In this document: piece by piece, positions 45,631 through 55,048 of the stretch | Position numbering within the stretch: the first letter of the stretch is position 1 | How the letters are laid out: each line of letters starts with the position of its first letter | Source of the DNA: Spirosoma terrae | GTDB taxonomy: Bacteria; Bacteroidota; Bacteroidia; Cytophagales; Spirosomataceae | NCBI RefSeq assembly: GCF_010435915.1 | Contig: NZ_JAAFZH010000007.1 | Location: 186,001-250,000, forward strand | Length of the DNA stretch: 64,000 nucleotides | Direction: 5' to 3' | The notes under the pieces: generated by a model | Told to the model about the DNA's origin: nothing | The model's input: the letters and a program-made list of their open reading frames with translations, nothing else | Database searches by the model: none | Program-made: the position numbers and the translations under genes

Positions 45631-46581
45631 ATGCAACCTACTTATACGTCAGATCGCTTTTCGTCGCGTCCACCAACCCTGGGCGGTCTGATTATGCTGA
45701 TCGGCTTTATTCTTCTCGGTGGTGTATTCAGCTCGTTATTGCTATTTGGGCTGCTTATGCTCCTTAAAGGCATGGGCCGGGTTGAAGCACAGGCTTATCT
45801 GGTCGAATTGGCATCTCAGCCGCAAGCCATTGCTAATGGATGGAATGAGCTGATGATTTTGCAGGCAGTCAATCACCTCGGTACGTTTCTACTACCATCT
45901 CTGGTATACTGGTACATTATTGAACGTCAGTCCTGGAGCCGATTTAACACCCGCCCTATTACGGCCGTAGCAGGCCTTAGTCTCGTAGCCTTGATCGTCA
46001 TTTCGTTTATGCCATTTGATAGCCTCATTATCGAATGGAATCAGAACCTCCACTTGCCGCAAACGTTGGGACCTTTGGAGGAATGGATACGTAGCAAAGA
46101 GAAGCAGGCTGAAGGCGTAACGAAATTCCTGACCACGTTTCATACTCCTTTTCAACTGCTGACAGCGCTTATCGTTATCGCCGTTATACCGGCCTTTGGT
46201 GAAGAAGTACTGTTTCGTGGTATTATCCAACGCAGCCTGACGTACTGGACCGCTAATACGCACGTAGCGATCTGGATAGCAGCGGCCCTGTTTAGCGCTA
46301 TTCATGTTCAGTTCCTGGGCTTTTTCCCACGCATGCTGCTCGGCGCCCTATTTGGGTATCTCTACGTATGGTCGGGTAGTTTGTGGGTGCCCATTCTTGC
46401 CCATTTTGTCAACAATGGCTTTACGGTGTTGATGGTTTATCTCCACCAGCAAAAACTGGTGTCTATGGATATTGAAAGTACAGAGTCCGTTCCGATTCTT
46501 GGCGCGTTAATTTCGGGGGCTATAACGGCCGGGTTACTATACTATTTCAGGCAACTAAACAGTAACCGGGTCTCAAACTAG
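45631..46581 (+). CDS. CPBP-family intramembrane metalloprotease
   Basis: A 316-residue membrane protein with about eight segments. The CPBP (CAAX protease/bacteriocin-processing, Abi) motifs are present: 'IPAFGEEVLFRGIIQRSL' (Glu-Glu-x3-Arg, about residues 188-205), 'AALFSAIHVQFLGFFPRMLLGALFGYLYVWSGSLWVPILAHFVNNG' with the two metal-binding His residues and closing Asn. Such proteases cleave within the membrane; bacterial substrates are mostly unknown. Downstream are a DUF2007 gene and cdsA in the same direction. Confidence 0.92.
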   Translation: MQPTYTSDRFSSRPPTLGGLIMLIGFILLGGVFSSLLLFGLLMLLKGMGRVEAQAYLVELASQPQAIANGWNELMILQAVNHLGTFLLPSLVYWYIIERQSWSRFNTRPITAVAGLSLVALIVISFMPFDSLIIEWNQNLHLPQTLGPLEEWIRSKEKQAEGVTKFLTTFHTPFQLLTALIVIAVIPAFGEEVLFRGIIQRSLTYWTANTHVAIWIAAALFSAIHVQFLGFFPRMLLGALFGYLYVWSGSLWVPILAHFVNNGFTVLMVYLHQQKLVSMDIESTESVPILGALISGAITAGLLYYFRQLNSNRVSN

Positions 46582-46623
46582 CACTATTTACAAACTATAC
46601 TTTTCCTGATCAATCGATAAACA

Positions 46624-46842
46624 ATGGCTGAGAATTGGGAGTCCATTTACTCAACACCACTACCCCATCGTGCGGAGCTTGCCAAGGCTTTGTTAAGCGA
46701 GCATGATATTCCGGCAGTAGTCGTTAACAAACAAAGTAGTAGCTATCCGACCATCGGGTGGGGCAAAAGTGAAGTACACGTATTGGCTAAAGACGCCGTT
46801 CTGGCTAAAGTAATCCTGGAGAATGAAGCAACGTTTAGCTAG
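46624..46842 (+). CDS. DUF2007 family protein
   Basis: A 72-residue protein with the DUF2007 pattern: 'WESIYSTPLPHRAELAKALLSEHDIPAVVVNKQSSSYPTIGWGKSEVHVLAKDAVLAKVIL'. The fold is a small ferredoxin-like sensor/signalling domain (similar to PII-type folds), seen near phospholipid and membrane genes. It ends 1 bp before the cdsA start and is cotranscribed with it. Confidence 0.88.
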   Translation: MAENWESIYSTPLPHRAELAKALLSEHDIPAVVVNKQSSSYPTIGWGKSEVHVLAKDAVLAKVILENEATFS

Positions 46843-46843
46843 T

Positions 46844-47656
46844 ATGACCAACCTCCAGCAACGCGTAATTGCTGCCATTGTTGGAGTTCCTTTTATTTTG
46901 TTCATGATTTGGTACGAAGCATGGACCTTTGCGCTCCTCTTCTGTATTATCAGCGCCCTTACGCAACGGGAATTTTACCGGTTACTCGGCCTCGATGGGT
47001 TTGAACCCTTAACCGCCTACGGAACCGTCGTCGGCACGATGGTGTGCGTACTGGCTTACTTCATCGAAACCGATCAAATCGGTACTGGCAATTACTTTCT
47101 GATCTGTCCGGCTTCGTCGATGATCTTTTTGATTAAGCTATATAAAAAGCGGGATATGAAGCCATTCACCAATATTGGCTTTACCTTTCTGGGAATCATA
47201 TACGTAGCCATGCCGTTCGCCTTACTGATCATTTTGGCGCTACGAGATGGCGGCTTCCACCCCATGATCATTACGGGTTGTCTGCTGCTGCTATGGGCCA
47301 GCGACATAGGCGCTTATTTTGCCGGTACGTACTTTGGCCGACGCAAATTATTTGAACGAGTTTCCCCAAAAAAATCCTGGGAAGGGGCTATTGGCGGAGC
47401 GGTTGCCGCTGCAACAGTGGCTTTCTTTCTAGCTCTATTTGCGGAAGAATTGCAGCCCTGGCAATGGTATTGCGTCGGGGCCATTATTGTCGTAACAGGT
47501 ACCTACGGCGACCTCGTCGAATCCTTATTTAAACGTAGCATTGCTATCAAGGATTCAGGGAGCAGCATTCCGGGCCACGGTGGCTTTCTAGATCGCTTCG
47601 ATGGGCTTCTTTTAGCAGCCCCTTTCATTATTACGTTCCTCAAGCTTTTTGCCTGA
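46844..47656 (+). CDS. cdsA: Phosphatidate cytidylyltransferase
   Basis: A 270-residue membrane enzyme making CDP-diacylglycerol from phosphatidate and CTP, the branch point of phospholipid synthesis. About seven to eight membrane segments; the CdsA signature 'LFKRSIAIKDSGSSIPGHGGFLDRFDGLLLAAP' is at about residues 228-260, with its Asp and Gly-His-Gly residues. The ATG at 46844 is chosen over an in-frame codon at 46823, because the latter overlaps the DUF2007 gene and 'MTNLQQRVIAAIVG' is the usual opening. Confidence 0.94.
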   Translation: MTNLQQRVIAAIVGVPFILFMIWYEAWTFALLFCIISALTQREFYRLLGLDGFEPLTAYGTVVGTMVCVLAYFIETDQIGTGNYFLICPASSMIFLIKLYKKRDMKPFTNIGFTFLGIIYVAMPFALLIILALRDGGFHPMIITGCLLLLWASDIGAYFAGTYFGRRKLFERVSPKKSWEGAIGGAVAAATVAFFLALFAEELQPWQWYCVGAIIVVTGTYGDLVESLFKRSIAIKDSGSSIPGHGGFLDRFDGLLLAAPFIITFLKLFA

Positions 47657-47834
47657 CCAACTCACTTATTTTTACGCAAGGTTATCCATATGGGTAGCCT
47701 TTTTTTGTTACGTCTGCTTACTGGTCACCTGTTTTTTGCTAGGAAACAAAAAAGCCACCCTGAAAATCAGGGAGGCTTTCCGCTATATCCACACCATTTT
47801 CAAGATTGACGATCAGGCGACCGCCAATTCATGA
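47649..47834 (+). CDS. Possible small membrane protein overlapping the cdsA end
   Basis: A 61-residue frame with a TTG start overlapping the cdsA stop by 8 bp, one hydrophobic segment (about residues 11-31, 'LSIWVAFFCYVCLLVTCFLLG') and a basic tail. The hairpin at 47751-47779 lies inside it, which speaks against it being coding. No family is recognised. Confidence 0.25.
   Translation: MPDQLTYFYARLSIWVAFFCYVCLLVTCFLLGNKKATLKIREAFRYIHTIFKIDDQATANS
47751..47779. terminator. Hairpin after cdsA
   Basis: AAAGCC-A-CCCTGA pairs with TCAGGG-A-GGCTTT (47751-47763 with 47767-47779), one internal mismatch and a 3-base AAA loop. The A-run lies to the left, so it has the T-run only for minus-strand transcription; it may still end the cdsA transcript. 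Confidence 0.5.
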
Positions 47835-47956
47835 GAACTATCCTTAACAGGATTGTCGGTGCAAATTTCGTATTAATTCAATTTCCAGTCAAAGAAATAT
47901 TTCTATAGACTTTATTCTTCTCTAAAATTTTCGTCGATCTGCGTGTATTGTCCCAC

Positions 47957-47983
47957 AAAAAAGCCCGGCGAAATGACCGGGCT
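47957..47983 (-). terminator. Terminator of the 48011 gene
   Basis: On the minus strand, a 7-bp stem AGCCCGG / CCGGGCT (arms 47977-47983 and 47962-47968) with an 8-base loop is followed by TTTTTT. It is 28 bp after the stop at 48011. Confidence 0.85.
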
Positions 47984-48010
47984 ATCAACGAATATGTATA
48001 TTTTATTGAG

Positions 48011-48220
48011 TTAACAGGCCTTATGCCAACGTTTACCATTTCTATCGACTGCTTTTTTCGCCGACTCCAGTGACAGCTTTATGCCATAGATAAGGTTAGA
48101 AGCCGAATCGATGATTTTATAAGTCTTGCGTGTGCCTAGTGCAATAAATCCATTCATGTTACCATCCCATCGGTATTGAGAGATCTGTTCCGATTTGATC
48201 AAAAAACCTCTATAACTCAT
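48011..48220 (-). CDS. Small protein of unknown function
   Basis: A 69-residue soluble protein ('MSYRGFLIKSEQISQYRWDGNMNGFIALGTRKTYKIIDSASNL...' to 'NGKRWHKAC'), fairly basic, with predicted beta strands followed by a C-terminal helix. I recognise no family. It has a clean terminator behind it and does not overlap another gene, which supports it being real. Confidence 0.6.
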   Translation of the reverse strand: MSYRGFLIKSEQISQYRWDGNMNGFIALGTRKTYKIIDSASNLIYGIKLSLESAKKAVDRNGKRWHKAC

Positions 48221-48336
48221 AACTCACTACTTTGTCTTTATGTATCTGTAACGAAAAAATTACCCAATATGATTTACTAACGTGAATACGGGATAATTTT
48301 TCGTCATTTTCTGTCGTTCCTAGCAGCGTTTATAAA

Positions 48337-48375
48337 CAGATGACTGGCGAACGATTCCCATTCGCCAGTCATCTG
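48337..48375. terminator. Hairpin downstream of the giant surface gene
   Basis: A 15-bp perfect stem (48337-48351 with 48361-48375) with a 9-base loop. On the minus strand it is followed by TTTATA, so it fits termination of the 48425 gene. Confidence 0.75.
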
Positions 48376-48386
48376 AGGATTTGCCA

Positions 48387-48418
48387 ACACGTGCAGCCTT
48401 TTATCCTACTGCACGTGT
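48387..48418. terminator. Second hairpin downstream of the giant surface gene
   Basis: A 10-bp perfect stem ACACGTGCAG / CTGCACGTGT (48387-48396 with 48409-48418), 12-base loop, 7 bp after the 48425 stop, without a T-run. It may be an RNA-protecting 3' structure. Confidence 0.5.
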
Positions 48419-48424
48419 GACGAA

Positions 48425-51400
48425 TTAGCGGGGGGTACCGATACGTTGTGGACGTTTGATTTGCTTAATCACAAACGGAATACAAGCATCTGCTGGACAA
48501 CCACAAACGGTTGTTATCAGGATCACCGTCTGATCAACGTAGCAGCCTGAACGATTATACACGCGTACCGTATACATCTGGGGCGTTGCAGGGTTTCCTA
48601 AGGTCGATACTAACACACCATCAGCCGGAATCACTTTCGGAGCCCCCGACAAGGAAGCTGCTGGATTGAACGTACCTCCTGCCGAATACTGATACTGAAG
48701 TCCCGGTTTGAAGTTACTCAGTATAATCTGACCGTTGGCCTGCACATTGGTACCCAGACAGGTAGCCGGAATCACACGGGTCTGGAAGGCCGGTAGGCTA
48801 TCCATCTCCACAATGAATGGGCAACAGCTAAAGTCAGCGCATTGTCCACTCGTATTATCGGGTGCCAAGCTATAGGAACCAGCTTCAGTAATTGTCAGCA
48901 CATTGGTTGTTTGATCTGTAATCAACACCCCATTGCGATACCAATTGTAACTGGTTCGTCCTGCAGTTGCTGTCAGCACATACTCCTGTCCCATACAAAT
49001 AGTCACAGATACAGAAGTACATACCTTCGCTGTATCGCCTGGAATAGTAGACGAATTGTAAATAATTCCCGTACTATCTATCCGAACCTGATAGGTCATG
49101 CTCAGGCTTTGACCAGCAGAGATGACTGGTATGTTCCACAAGCTCACAGGATTGCCCACCGTAAAGCTGGTACTAGCTGGGAAACTCGCGGAGTTCGCTA
49201 CGTATGAAGCCCCCGTACCGAGTGAATCGCGGACTGTGGCATTAGCCGATGTAGATCCCGTATTAGAGACAACCAACGTATACGTTAGCAGATCGCCCAG
49301 GTTTGCTTTAGAGAGACTCACCAGTTTCTGGAGCGATAGCACTGGAGCGACAACTGTGGTAGACACGAAGCCAGCGTCCAGGTTCGTATTGTTTTCTCCC
49401 GGCGCTAACGTAACAGACTGAGTATGACCCGTCATGGGGTTAACATCACTATCTTTAGTGTCATCTCCACCAACGTTGGCTATCGTTGCCGTGTAACCTG
49501 TTGGCGCCACAAAGCTCACCGAGTAGGGTACCCCCGGCGTCAGGCCTGTGAAGCTGTAGAGGCCACTGGCGTTAGTCGTCGTGCTGGCAATCGGCGTGTT
49601 AGTGCCATCCAACAATACTACCACAACTCCCGGCAGACCCGGTTCGCCGACATCCTGCTGACCGTTCTGGTTCACATCCACCCACACAAAGTCACCCAGA
49701 CTCGCCGGCCGGTAGTAGCCCATGTCGACGGTGCGATTGAACTCATCGGCCGTCAGACTGTACACCCCCGTTAGGCCCGTCACCGGATTACCATCCGAGT
49801 CGGTCAGATCACTGCCCACATTCTGTAGCGTGGCCGAGTAACCCGCTGGCGCCGTGAAGCTCACTGAATACGGTACACCCGGCGTCAAGCCTGTGAACGA
49901 ATACAACCCACTGGCATTAGTAGTGGTGGTCGCCACCAGCGTGCCCGAAGAGAGTAAGCTCACCGTGACATTGGGGATGCCCGGTTCGCCGACGTCCTGC
50001 TGACCGTTGCGGTTGGCATCTTCGAAGACAAAGTCGCCCAGGCTAGCCACCCGCAGAAGGAAGCCCGCATCCAGACTGGTGTTATTCTCACCCGAAGTTA
50101 GCGTTACCGGGGCGGTTACTCCACCCACCGGATCCGAGTCGGTCAGATCATTGCCTACATTGGCTAGCGTAGCCGTGTAGTTAGTCGGCGTGGCGAAGCT
50201 CACCGAGTAGGGCACCCCCGGTGTCAAGCCGGTGAAGCTGTAAAGACCACTAGCGTTGGTGGTGGTGCTGGCGATCGGCGTGTTGGTGCCATCCAGCAGG
50301 GTGACCACGACGCCGGGTAGACCCGGTTCGCCCGCATCCTGCTGACCGTTCTGGTTCACATCCACCCACACAAAGTCACCCAGCGAGGCCGGCCGGTAGT
50401 AACCCATATCGACGGTGCGATTGAACTCATTGGCCGTCAGGCTGTATACACCCGTCAAGCCCGTCACCGGATTGCCATCCGAGTCGGTCAGATCACTGCC
50501 GATGTTTTGTAGCGTGGCCGAGTAGCCCGCTGGCGCCGTGAAGCTCACCGAATACGGTACCCCCGGTGTTAAGCCGGTGAAACTGTATAACCCGCTGGCA
50601 TTAGTAGTGGTGGTGGCCACCAGCGTGCCCGAAGAGAGTAAGCTCACCGTGACATTGGGGATGCCCGGTTCGCCGACGTCCTGCTGACCGTTGCGGTTGG
50701 CATCTTCGAAGACAAAGTCGCCCAGGCTAGCCACCCGCAGAAGGAAGCCCGCATCCAGACTGGTGTTATTCTCACCCGAAGTTAGCGTTACCGGGGCGGT
50801 TACTCCACCCACCGGATCCGAGTCGGTCAGATCATTGCCTACATTGGCTAGCGTAGCCGTGTAGTTAGTCGGCGTGGTGAAGCTCACCGAGTACGGTACC
50901 CCAGGCGTCAAGCCGGTAAAGCTGTAGAGACCGCTGGCATTGGTGGTGGTGCTGGCAATCGGCGTGTTGGTGCCATCCAGCAGGGTGACCACCACGCCGG
51001 GCAGACCCGGTTCACCCGCATCCTGCTGACCGTTCTGGTTCACATCCACCCACACAAAGTCACCCAGACTCGCTGGCCGGTAGTAACCCATGTCCACCGT
51101 CGGATTGAACTCATTGGCCGTCAGGCTGTATACACCCGTCAAGCCCGTCACCGGATTACCATCCGAGTCGGTTAGATCATTGCCGATGTTTTGCAAGGTG
51201 GCCGAGTAGCCCGCTGGCGCCGTGAAGCTCACCGAATACGGTACCCCCGGTGTTAAGCCGGTGAAACTGTATAACCCGCTGGCATTAGTAGTGGTGGTGG
51301 CCACCAGCGTGCCCGAAGAGAGTAAGCTCACCGTGACCCCTGGGATGCCCAGTTCACCGACGTCCTGCTGGCCGTTGCGGTTGGCGTCCTCCCACACAAA

Positions 51401-54400
51401 GTCGCCTAAGCTAGCCACCCGCAGAAGGAAGCCCGCATCCAGACTGGTGTTATTCTCCCCTGAAGTCAAGGTCACCGGAGCCGTTACTCCGCCCACCGGA
51501 TCCGAATCAGTCAGATCATTGCCTACGTTCGATAACGTAGCCGTGTAGTTAGCCGGCGTGGTGAAGCTCACCGAGTACGGTACCCCTGGTGTCAAGCCGG
51601 TGAAACTGTAAAGACCGCTCGCATTGGTGGTGGTGCTGGCAATCAGTGTGTTGGTGCCATCCAGCAGGGTGACCACCACGCCGGGCAGACCCGGTTCGCC
51701 TATATCCTGCTGACCGTTCTGGTTCACATCCACCCACACAAAGTCACCCAGACTCGCTGGCCGGTAGTAGCCCATGTCCACCGTTGGATTAAACTCATTG
51801 GCCGTCAGGCTGTATACACCCGTCAAGCCCGTCACCGGATTACCATCCGAGTCGGTCAGATCACTGCCGATGTTTTGTAGGGTGGCCGAGTAGCCCGCTG
51901 GGGCTGTGAAGCTCACCGAATACGGTACACCAGGCGTTAAGCCCGTGAAGCTGTACAACCCGCTGGCATTGGTGGTCGTGGTGGCCACCAGCGTACCCGA
52001 GGAGAGTAACGTAACGGTCACCCCGGGAATACCCGGCTCACCGACATCCTGCTGACCATTCCGATTGGCATCTTCGAAGACAAAGTCGCCTAAGCTAGCC
52101 ACTCGCAGAATGAAGCCCGCATCCACATTAGTGTTGTTCTCACCCGAAGTTAGCGTTACCGGGGCCGTTACCCCACCCACCGGATCAGAGTCGGTCAGAT
52201 CATTGCCCACATTGGCCAGCGTGGCTGTGTAGTTAGTTGGCGTGGTGAAGCTCACCGAATACGGTACCCCCGGCGTTAAGCCCGTGAAGCTATAGAGACC
52301 GCTCGCGTTGGTGGTGGTGCTGGCAATCGGTGTGTTGGTGCCATCCAGCAGGGTGACCACCACCCCGGGCAGACCCGGTTCGCCTATATCCTGCTGACCG
52401 TTCTGGTTCACATCCACCCACACAAAGTCACCCAGACTCGCTGGCCGGTAGTAGCCCATGTCCACCGTTGGATTAAACTCATTGGCCGTCAGGCTGTACA
52501 CCCCCGTCAAGCCCGTCACCGGATTACCATCCGAGTCGGTTACATCACTACCGATGTTTTGTAAGGTAGCCGAGTAACCCGCTGGCGCTGTGAAGCTCAC
52601 CGAGTACGGCACCCCCGGTGTTAAGCCGGTGAAGCTGTACAACCCACTGGCATTGGTGGTCGTCGTCGCTACTACGGTGCCCGAAGACAGCAAGCTCACC
52701 GTGACATTTGAGATGCCCGGTTCACCCGCGTCCTGCTGACCGTTGCGGTTGGCATCTTCCCACACAAAGTCGCCCAGATTACCTCCGGGTATGACAAAAC
52801 CGAAATCATAGGTATGATTCACACTGCCTGGAGGCCCTGTTGTTAATTGAATGGTAGGCCGACCACCGACAGAGAGTGCATCATTGTTAGTGGTCGTCGA
52901 ACCTGAGTTAGCGGAGGTAGCTTCGCCGGGCGTCATTGGAGAAACGCTGGATAACGAGAGACCATTGACTACAGTGCTCGTGCCCAGACTAGTGACAACC
53001 AGGGCATAATTGGTATTGGGTACCAGAGCAGAGGTAGCTACCGATGACGTTGAGGTGCCCGTCGTCAACGTTGTGGAGGAGAAATAGTACTCGCCAGCCG
53101 CATTGGTAGTAACCGAAGCAATGGCTGTCGTTCCTGTTGCATCATATAGCGTAACAACAGCGCCGGGAATAGCTGGCTCGCCAGGGTCCTGAATACCATT
53201 ACGGTTGTTATCACGCCAGACTCGGTTACCAATCTGGATTGGCGCGGGATCGCATAATGCTTCAATATCTCCTAATCCAGCCGCTTTACCAAAAGTACCT
53301 AAATCGTTTCTGGAATATACCCGAAAACTTCGTTGCTTACTACCATTCGTATTGCTGAGGAAAATGACCCCACCCGACGAAAACTGATCTGTTCCTCCTT
53401 CATTGACAGGGTCCATACTCGTAACGGCTACTTCTCCCCGACCAGGTATGAGTGCCAGACCTCCTAAGCTGGTTTCTTCATGTGGTACATTAACGACATT
53501 ACTGAAATTGTCGCCCTGATAAAACTCACCGCCACCAGGCCCTTGATTATTGGTCGTGTTACCAGTTAGCGTACCAGCCACTCCACCGTTTTCCAGCACA
53601 AAGTTCCCATTTACCAGGGCAGCCCTCAGAACATCACCCGCATTGACGTGGAAATAAAGCGTATTTCCAGTAGGTCCATAATTTCGCCAACCGCCCTGAT
53701 GTGCATTCCGGTCGATAAAACCCAAAATCATTGCTCCATCTGTATCAAATTCTATATCGGATAAAATAGGCTGTGGGTAAGAAATAGCGTTATCTTCACA
53801 AGGAGCTGGCAACGTAGCTACCCAAGGATACCAACCCGTTTGATTGGGACAGGATGAGATAATAGGTATGCCCTTGGGATAAGTTAGCGGAAAGGTTAGC
53901 ACACTGGTAAATGAACTTCCATTAAATCTGTAAACGGTGGCCGATAAATTATTTTTCAACTGAGAGGTAGCGGCATCACACACAACCCCTACATATACAG
54001 CGCCCCGATAATATTTTACGCCAAAAGGGCGGGGTGATCCACCCGTGCAGCCAGGATTGGGAATAGTATATTTGCCGAGTAAGGCTTTGGTGGCTATGTC
54101 AATAACAACGAGTTCCTGCTGATTAAGGCTGACTACATACATTGTCGTATTATCGTCTGACAAATCAATATCACCTAAGCCAACCTGGCCAACCAGCGAG
54201 TATGAGGTAGGATCATTGTTGGGAGCACCTGTATTGCTTAAACCACGAGCAGCATCGTTGCCGATGCTACCAACATTAACGCCCAACGTTGTTAGGTCTA
54301 ACCAAAGGTTATTGACGCTCGTAGCCGGATCGATCTGGTAAATAGCCCCCAAATCACCAAACCCATCTGCGTTGTTATCTAAGAGTCCTGCGTGCCTCTT

Positions 54401-55048
54401 CAGGAAGGCAGCAGCATAAATTTTTTTCTGATTTCGATCGAAAGCTAGCCCCCAGGTCTGGCCAGATTGGTTTTTAGTGGAAATAGTCGATTTACCCGTT
54501 GTTGACGTACCTGAATTGGAATAGGGCCATTTTACGATAACATCATCAATACCCGTTCCCGCTGTTGCCCCGTTAACGTAGCAAGCGGTGATTAGGTCCG
54601 GATTAGCCTGGCAGTAGTCACTGGGCTGGTTAACGGCGTAGTTGGCAGTTGTCGTGCCAGCCCCTGCCGTTACAAACTGAACAGAACTTCGATTTGAGCC
54701 GGAGGCTGTTGTTGTCACAGGCCCACTATATTCATTGGCAATATTACTACGAAACTCCAGCCGCACCGCCGTACCCGAAGGAATAGTGGCAGCATTAAAG
54801 CTATAGGCGCCTGTTGTAGTACTAACAGTCGTCGCTATTGTTCCACTGAAGGTAGCGGTTACGGTTACACTAGCGACTCCTACTTCGAGTGTCTCTCTAG
54901 TACCGTTGGCATTAAAGTCTCGAAACACGACACCAGACACCTGTGCCGAAGCCGAAAATGAGCTAACAAACCCCAGGATAAGATAAACTAAAAGTAACCG
55001 GGCGACGAGGTAGAGGAAGCGTTGGAGTTGCGTAGATGATGTAGCCAT
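48425..55048 (-). CDS. Giant secreted SdrD-B-repeat surface protein
   Basis: A 2207-residue protein. In order: signal peptide (about 36 residues, ending SASAQ); an SdrD-B/Cna-B-like module (about 37-140); a Cys-containing part and a beta-propeller-like region ('DDNTTMYVVSLNQQELVVIDIATKALLGKYTIPNPG', about 150-600); one SdrD-B module (about 605-756, 'NRVWRDNNRNGIQDPGEPAIPGAVVTLYD'); ten tandem 114-residue SdrD-B modules (757-1896) as five alternating A-B pairs ('EDANRNGQQD.GEPGI' and 'VDVNQNGQQD.GEPGL', Ca2+-binding-type loops); a DUF11 domain (about 1897-2010, 'LSLQKLVSLSKANLGDLLTYTLVVSNTG'); a Cys-rich Ig-like part; and a C-terminal 'CIPFVIKQIKRPQRIGTPR' tail. It is probably a long rod-shaped adhesin. 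It has no LPXTG or clear type IX C-terminal domain. Confidence 0.92.
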   Translation of the reverse strand: MATSSTQLQRFLYLVARLLLVYLILGFVSSFSASAQVSGVVFRDFNANGTRETLEVGVASVTVTATFSGTIATTVSTTTGAYSFNAATIPSGTAVRLEFRSNIANEYSGPVTTTASGSNRSSVQFVTAGAGTTTANYAVNQPSDYCQANPDLITACYVNGATAGTGIDDVIVKWPYSNSGTSTTGKSTISTKNQSGQTWGLAFDRNQKKIYAAAFLKRHAGLLDNNADGFGDLGAIYQIDPATSVNNLWLDLTTLGVNVGSIGNDAARGLSNTGAPNNDPTSYSLVGQVGLGDIDLSDDNTTMYVVSLNQQELVVIDIATKALLGKYTIPNPGCTGGSPRPFGVKYYRGAVYVGVVCDAATSQLKNNLSATVYRFNGSSFTSVLTFPLTYPKGIPIISSCPNQTGWYPWVATLPAPCEDNAISYPQPILSDIEFDTDGAMILGFIDRNAHQGGWRNYGPTGNTLYFHVNAGDVLRAALVNGNFVLENGGVAGTLTGNTTNNQGPGGGEFYQGDNFSNVVNVPHEETSLGGLALIPGRGEVAVTSMDPVNEGGTDQFSSGGVIFLSNTNGSKQRSFRVYSRNDLGTFGKAAGLGDIEALCDPAPIQIGNRVWRDNNRNGIQDPGEPAIPGAVVTLYDATGTTAIASVTTNAAGEYYFSSTTLTTGTSTSSVATSALVPNTNYALVVTSLGTSTVVNGLSLSSVSPMTPGEATSANSGSTTTNNDALSVGGRPTIQLTTGPPGSVNHTYDFGFVIPGGNLGDFVWEDANRNGQQDAGEPGISNVTVSLLSSGTVVATTTTNASGLYSFTGLTPGVPYSVSFTAPAGYSATLQNIGSDVTDSDGNPVTGLTGVYSLTANEFNPTVDMGYYRPASLGDFVWVDVNQNGQQDIGEPGLPGVVVTLLDGTNTPIASTTTNASGLYSFTGLTPGVPYSVSFTTPTNYTATLANVGNDLTDSDPVGGVTAPVTLTSGENNTNVDAGFILRVASLGDFVFEDANRNGQQDVGEPGIPGVTVTLLSSGTLVATTTTNASGLYSFTGLTPGVPYSVSFTAPAGYSATLQNIGSDLTDSDGNPVTGLTGVYSLTANEFNPTVDMGYYRPASLGDFVWVDVNQNGQQDIGEPGLPGVVVTLLDGTNTLIASTTTNASGLYSFTGLTPGVPYSVSFTTPANYTATLSNVGNDLTDSDPVGGVTAPVTLTSGENNTSLDAGFLLRVASLGDFVWEDANRNGQQDVGELGIPGVTVSLLSSGTLVATTTTNASGLYSFTGLTPGVPYSVSFTAPAGYSATLQNIGNDLTDSDGNPVTGLTGVYSLTANEFNPTVDMGYYRPASLGDFVWVDVNQNGQQDAGEPGLPGVVVTLLDGTNTPIASTTTNASGLYSFTGLTPGVPYSVSFTTPTNYTATLANVGNDLTDSDPVGGVTAPVTLTSGENNTSLDAGFLLRVASLGDFVFEDANRNGQQDVGEPGIPNVTVSLLSSGTLVATTTTNASGLYSFTGLTPGVPYSVSFTAPAGYSATLQNIGSDLTDSDGNPVTGLTGVYSLTANEFNRTVDMGYYRPASLGDFVWVDVNQNGQQDAGEPGLPGVVVTLLDGTNTPIASTTTNASGLYSFTGLTPGVPYSVSFATPTNYTATLANVGNDLTDSDPVGGVTAPVTLTSGENNTSLDAGFLLRVASLGDFVFEDANRNGQQDVGEPGIPNVTVSLLSSGTLVATTTTNASGLYSFTGLTPGVPYSVSFTAPAGYSATLQNVGSDLTDSDGNPVTGLTGVYSLTADEFNRTVDMGYYRPASLGDFVWVDVNQNGQQDVGEPGLPGVVVVLLDGTNTPIASTTTNASGLYSFTGLTPGVPYSVSFVAPTGYTATIANVGGDDTKDSDVNPMTGHTQSVTLAPGENNTNLDAGFVSTTVVAPVLSLQKLVSLSKANLGDLLTYTLVVSNTGSTSANATVRDSLGTGASYVANSASFPASTSFTVGNPVSLWNIPVISAGQSLSMTYQVRIDSTGIIYNSSTIPGDTAKVCTSVSVTICMGQEYVLTATAGRTSYNWYRNGVLITDQTTNVLTITEAGSYSLAPDNTSGQCADFSCCPFIVEMDSLPAFQTRVIPATCLGTNVQANGQIILSNFKPGLQYQYSAGGTFNPAASLSGAPKVIPADGVLVSTLGNPATPQMYTVRVYNRSGCYVDQTVILITTVCGCPADACIPFVIKQIKRPQRIGTPR
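49361..52780 (-). repeat. Tandem DNA repeat encoding ten SdrD-B modules
   Basis: Ten 342-bp modules arranged as five 684-bp A-B pairs, so identical positions recur every 684 bp (for example 50021 and 50705). Bases 49932-50193 and 50616-50877 appear identical over 262 bp, far more alike than the protein would need. This suggests recent duplication or gene conversion. It may vary in number between strains and be hard to assemble. Confidence 0.9.

Noticed and set aside
49122-51737. Several plus-strand open frames within the SdrD-B repeat region
   Set aside because: They are antisense to the repeats and arise because repeated DNA stays open in other frames; no start signals or families.
49361-52780. 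CRISPR-like array
   Set aside because: The repeat is long (342/684 bp), in frame and encodes SdrD-B modules; there are no short repeats with unique spacers.
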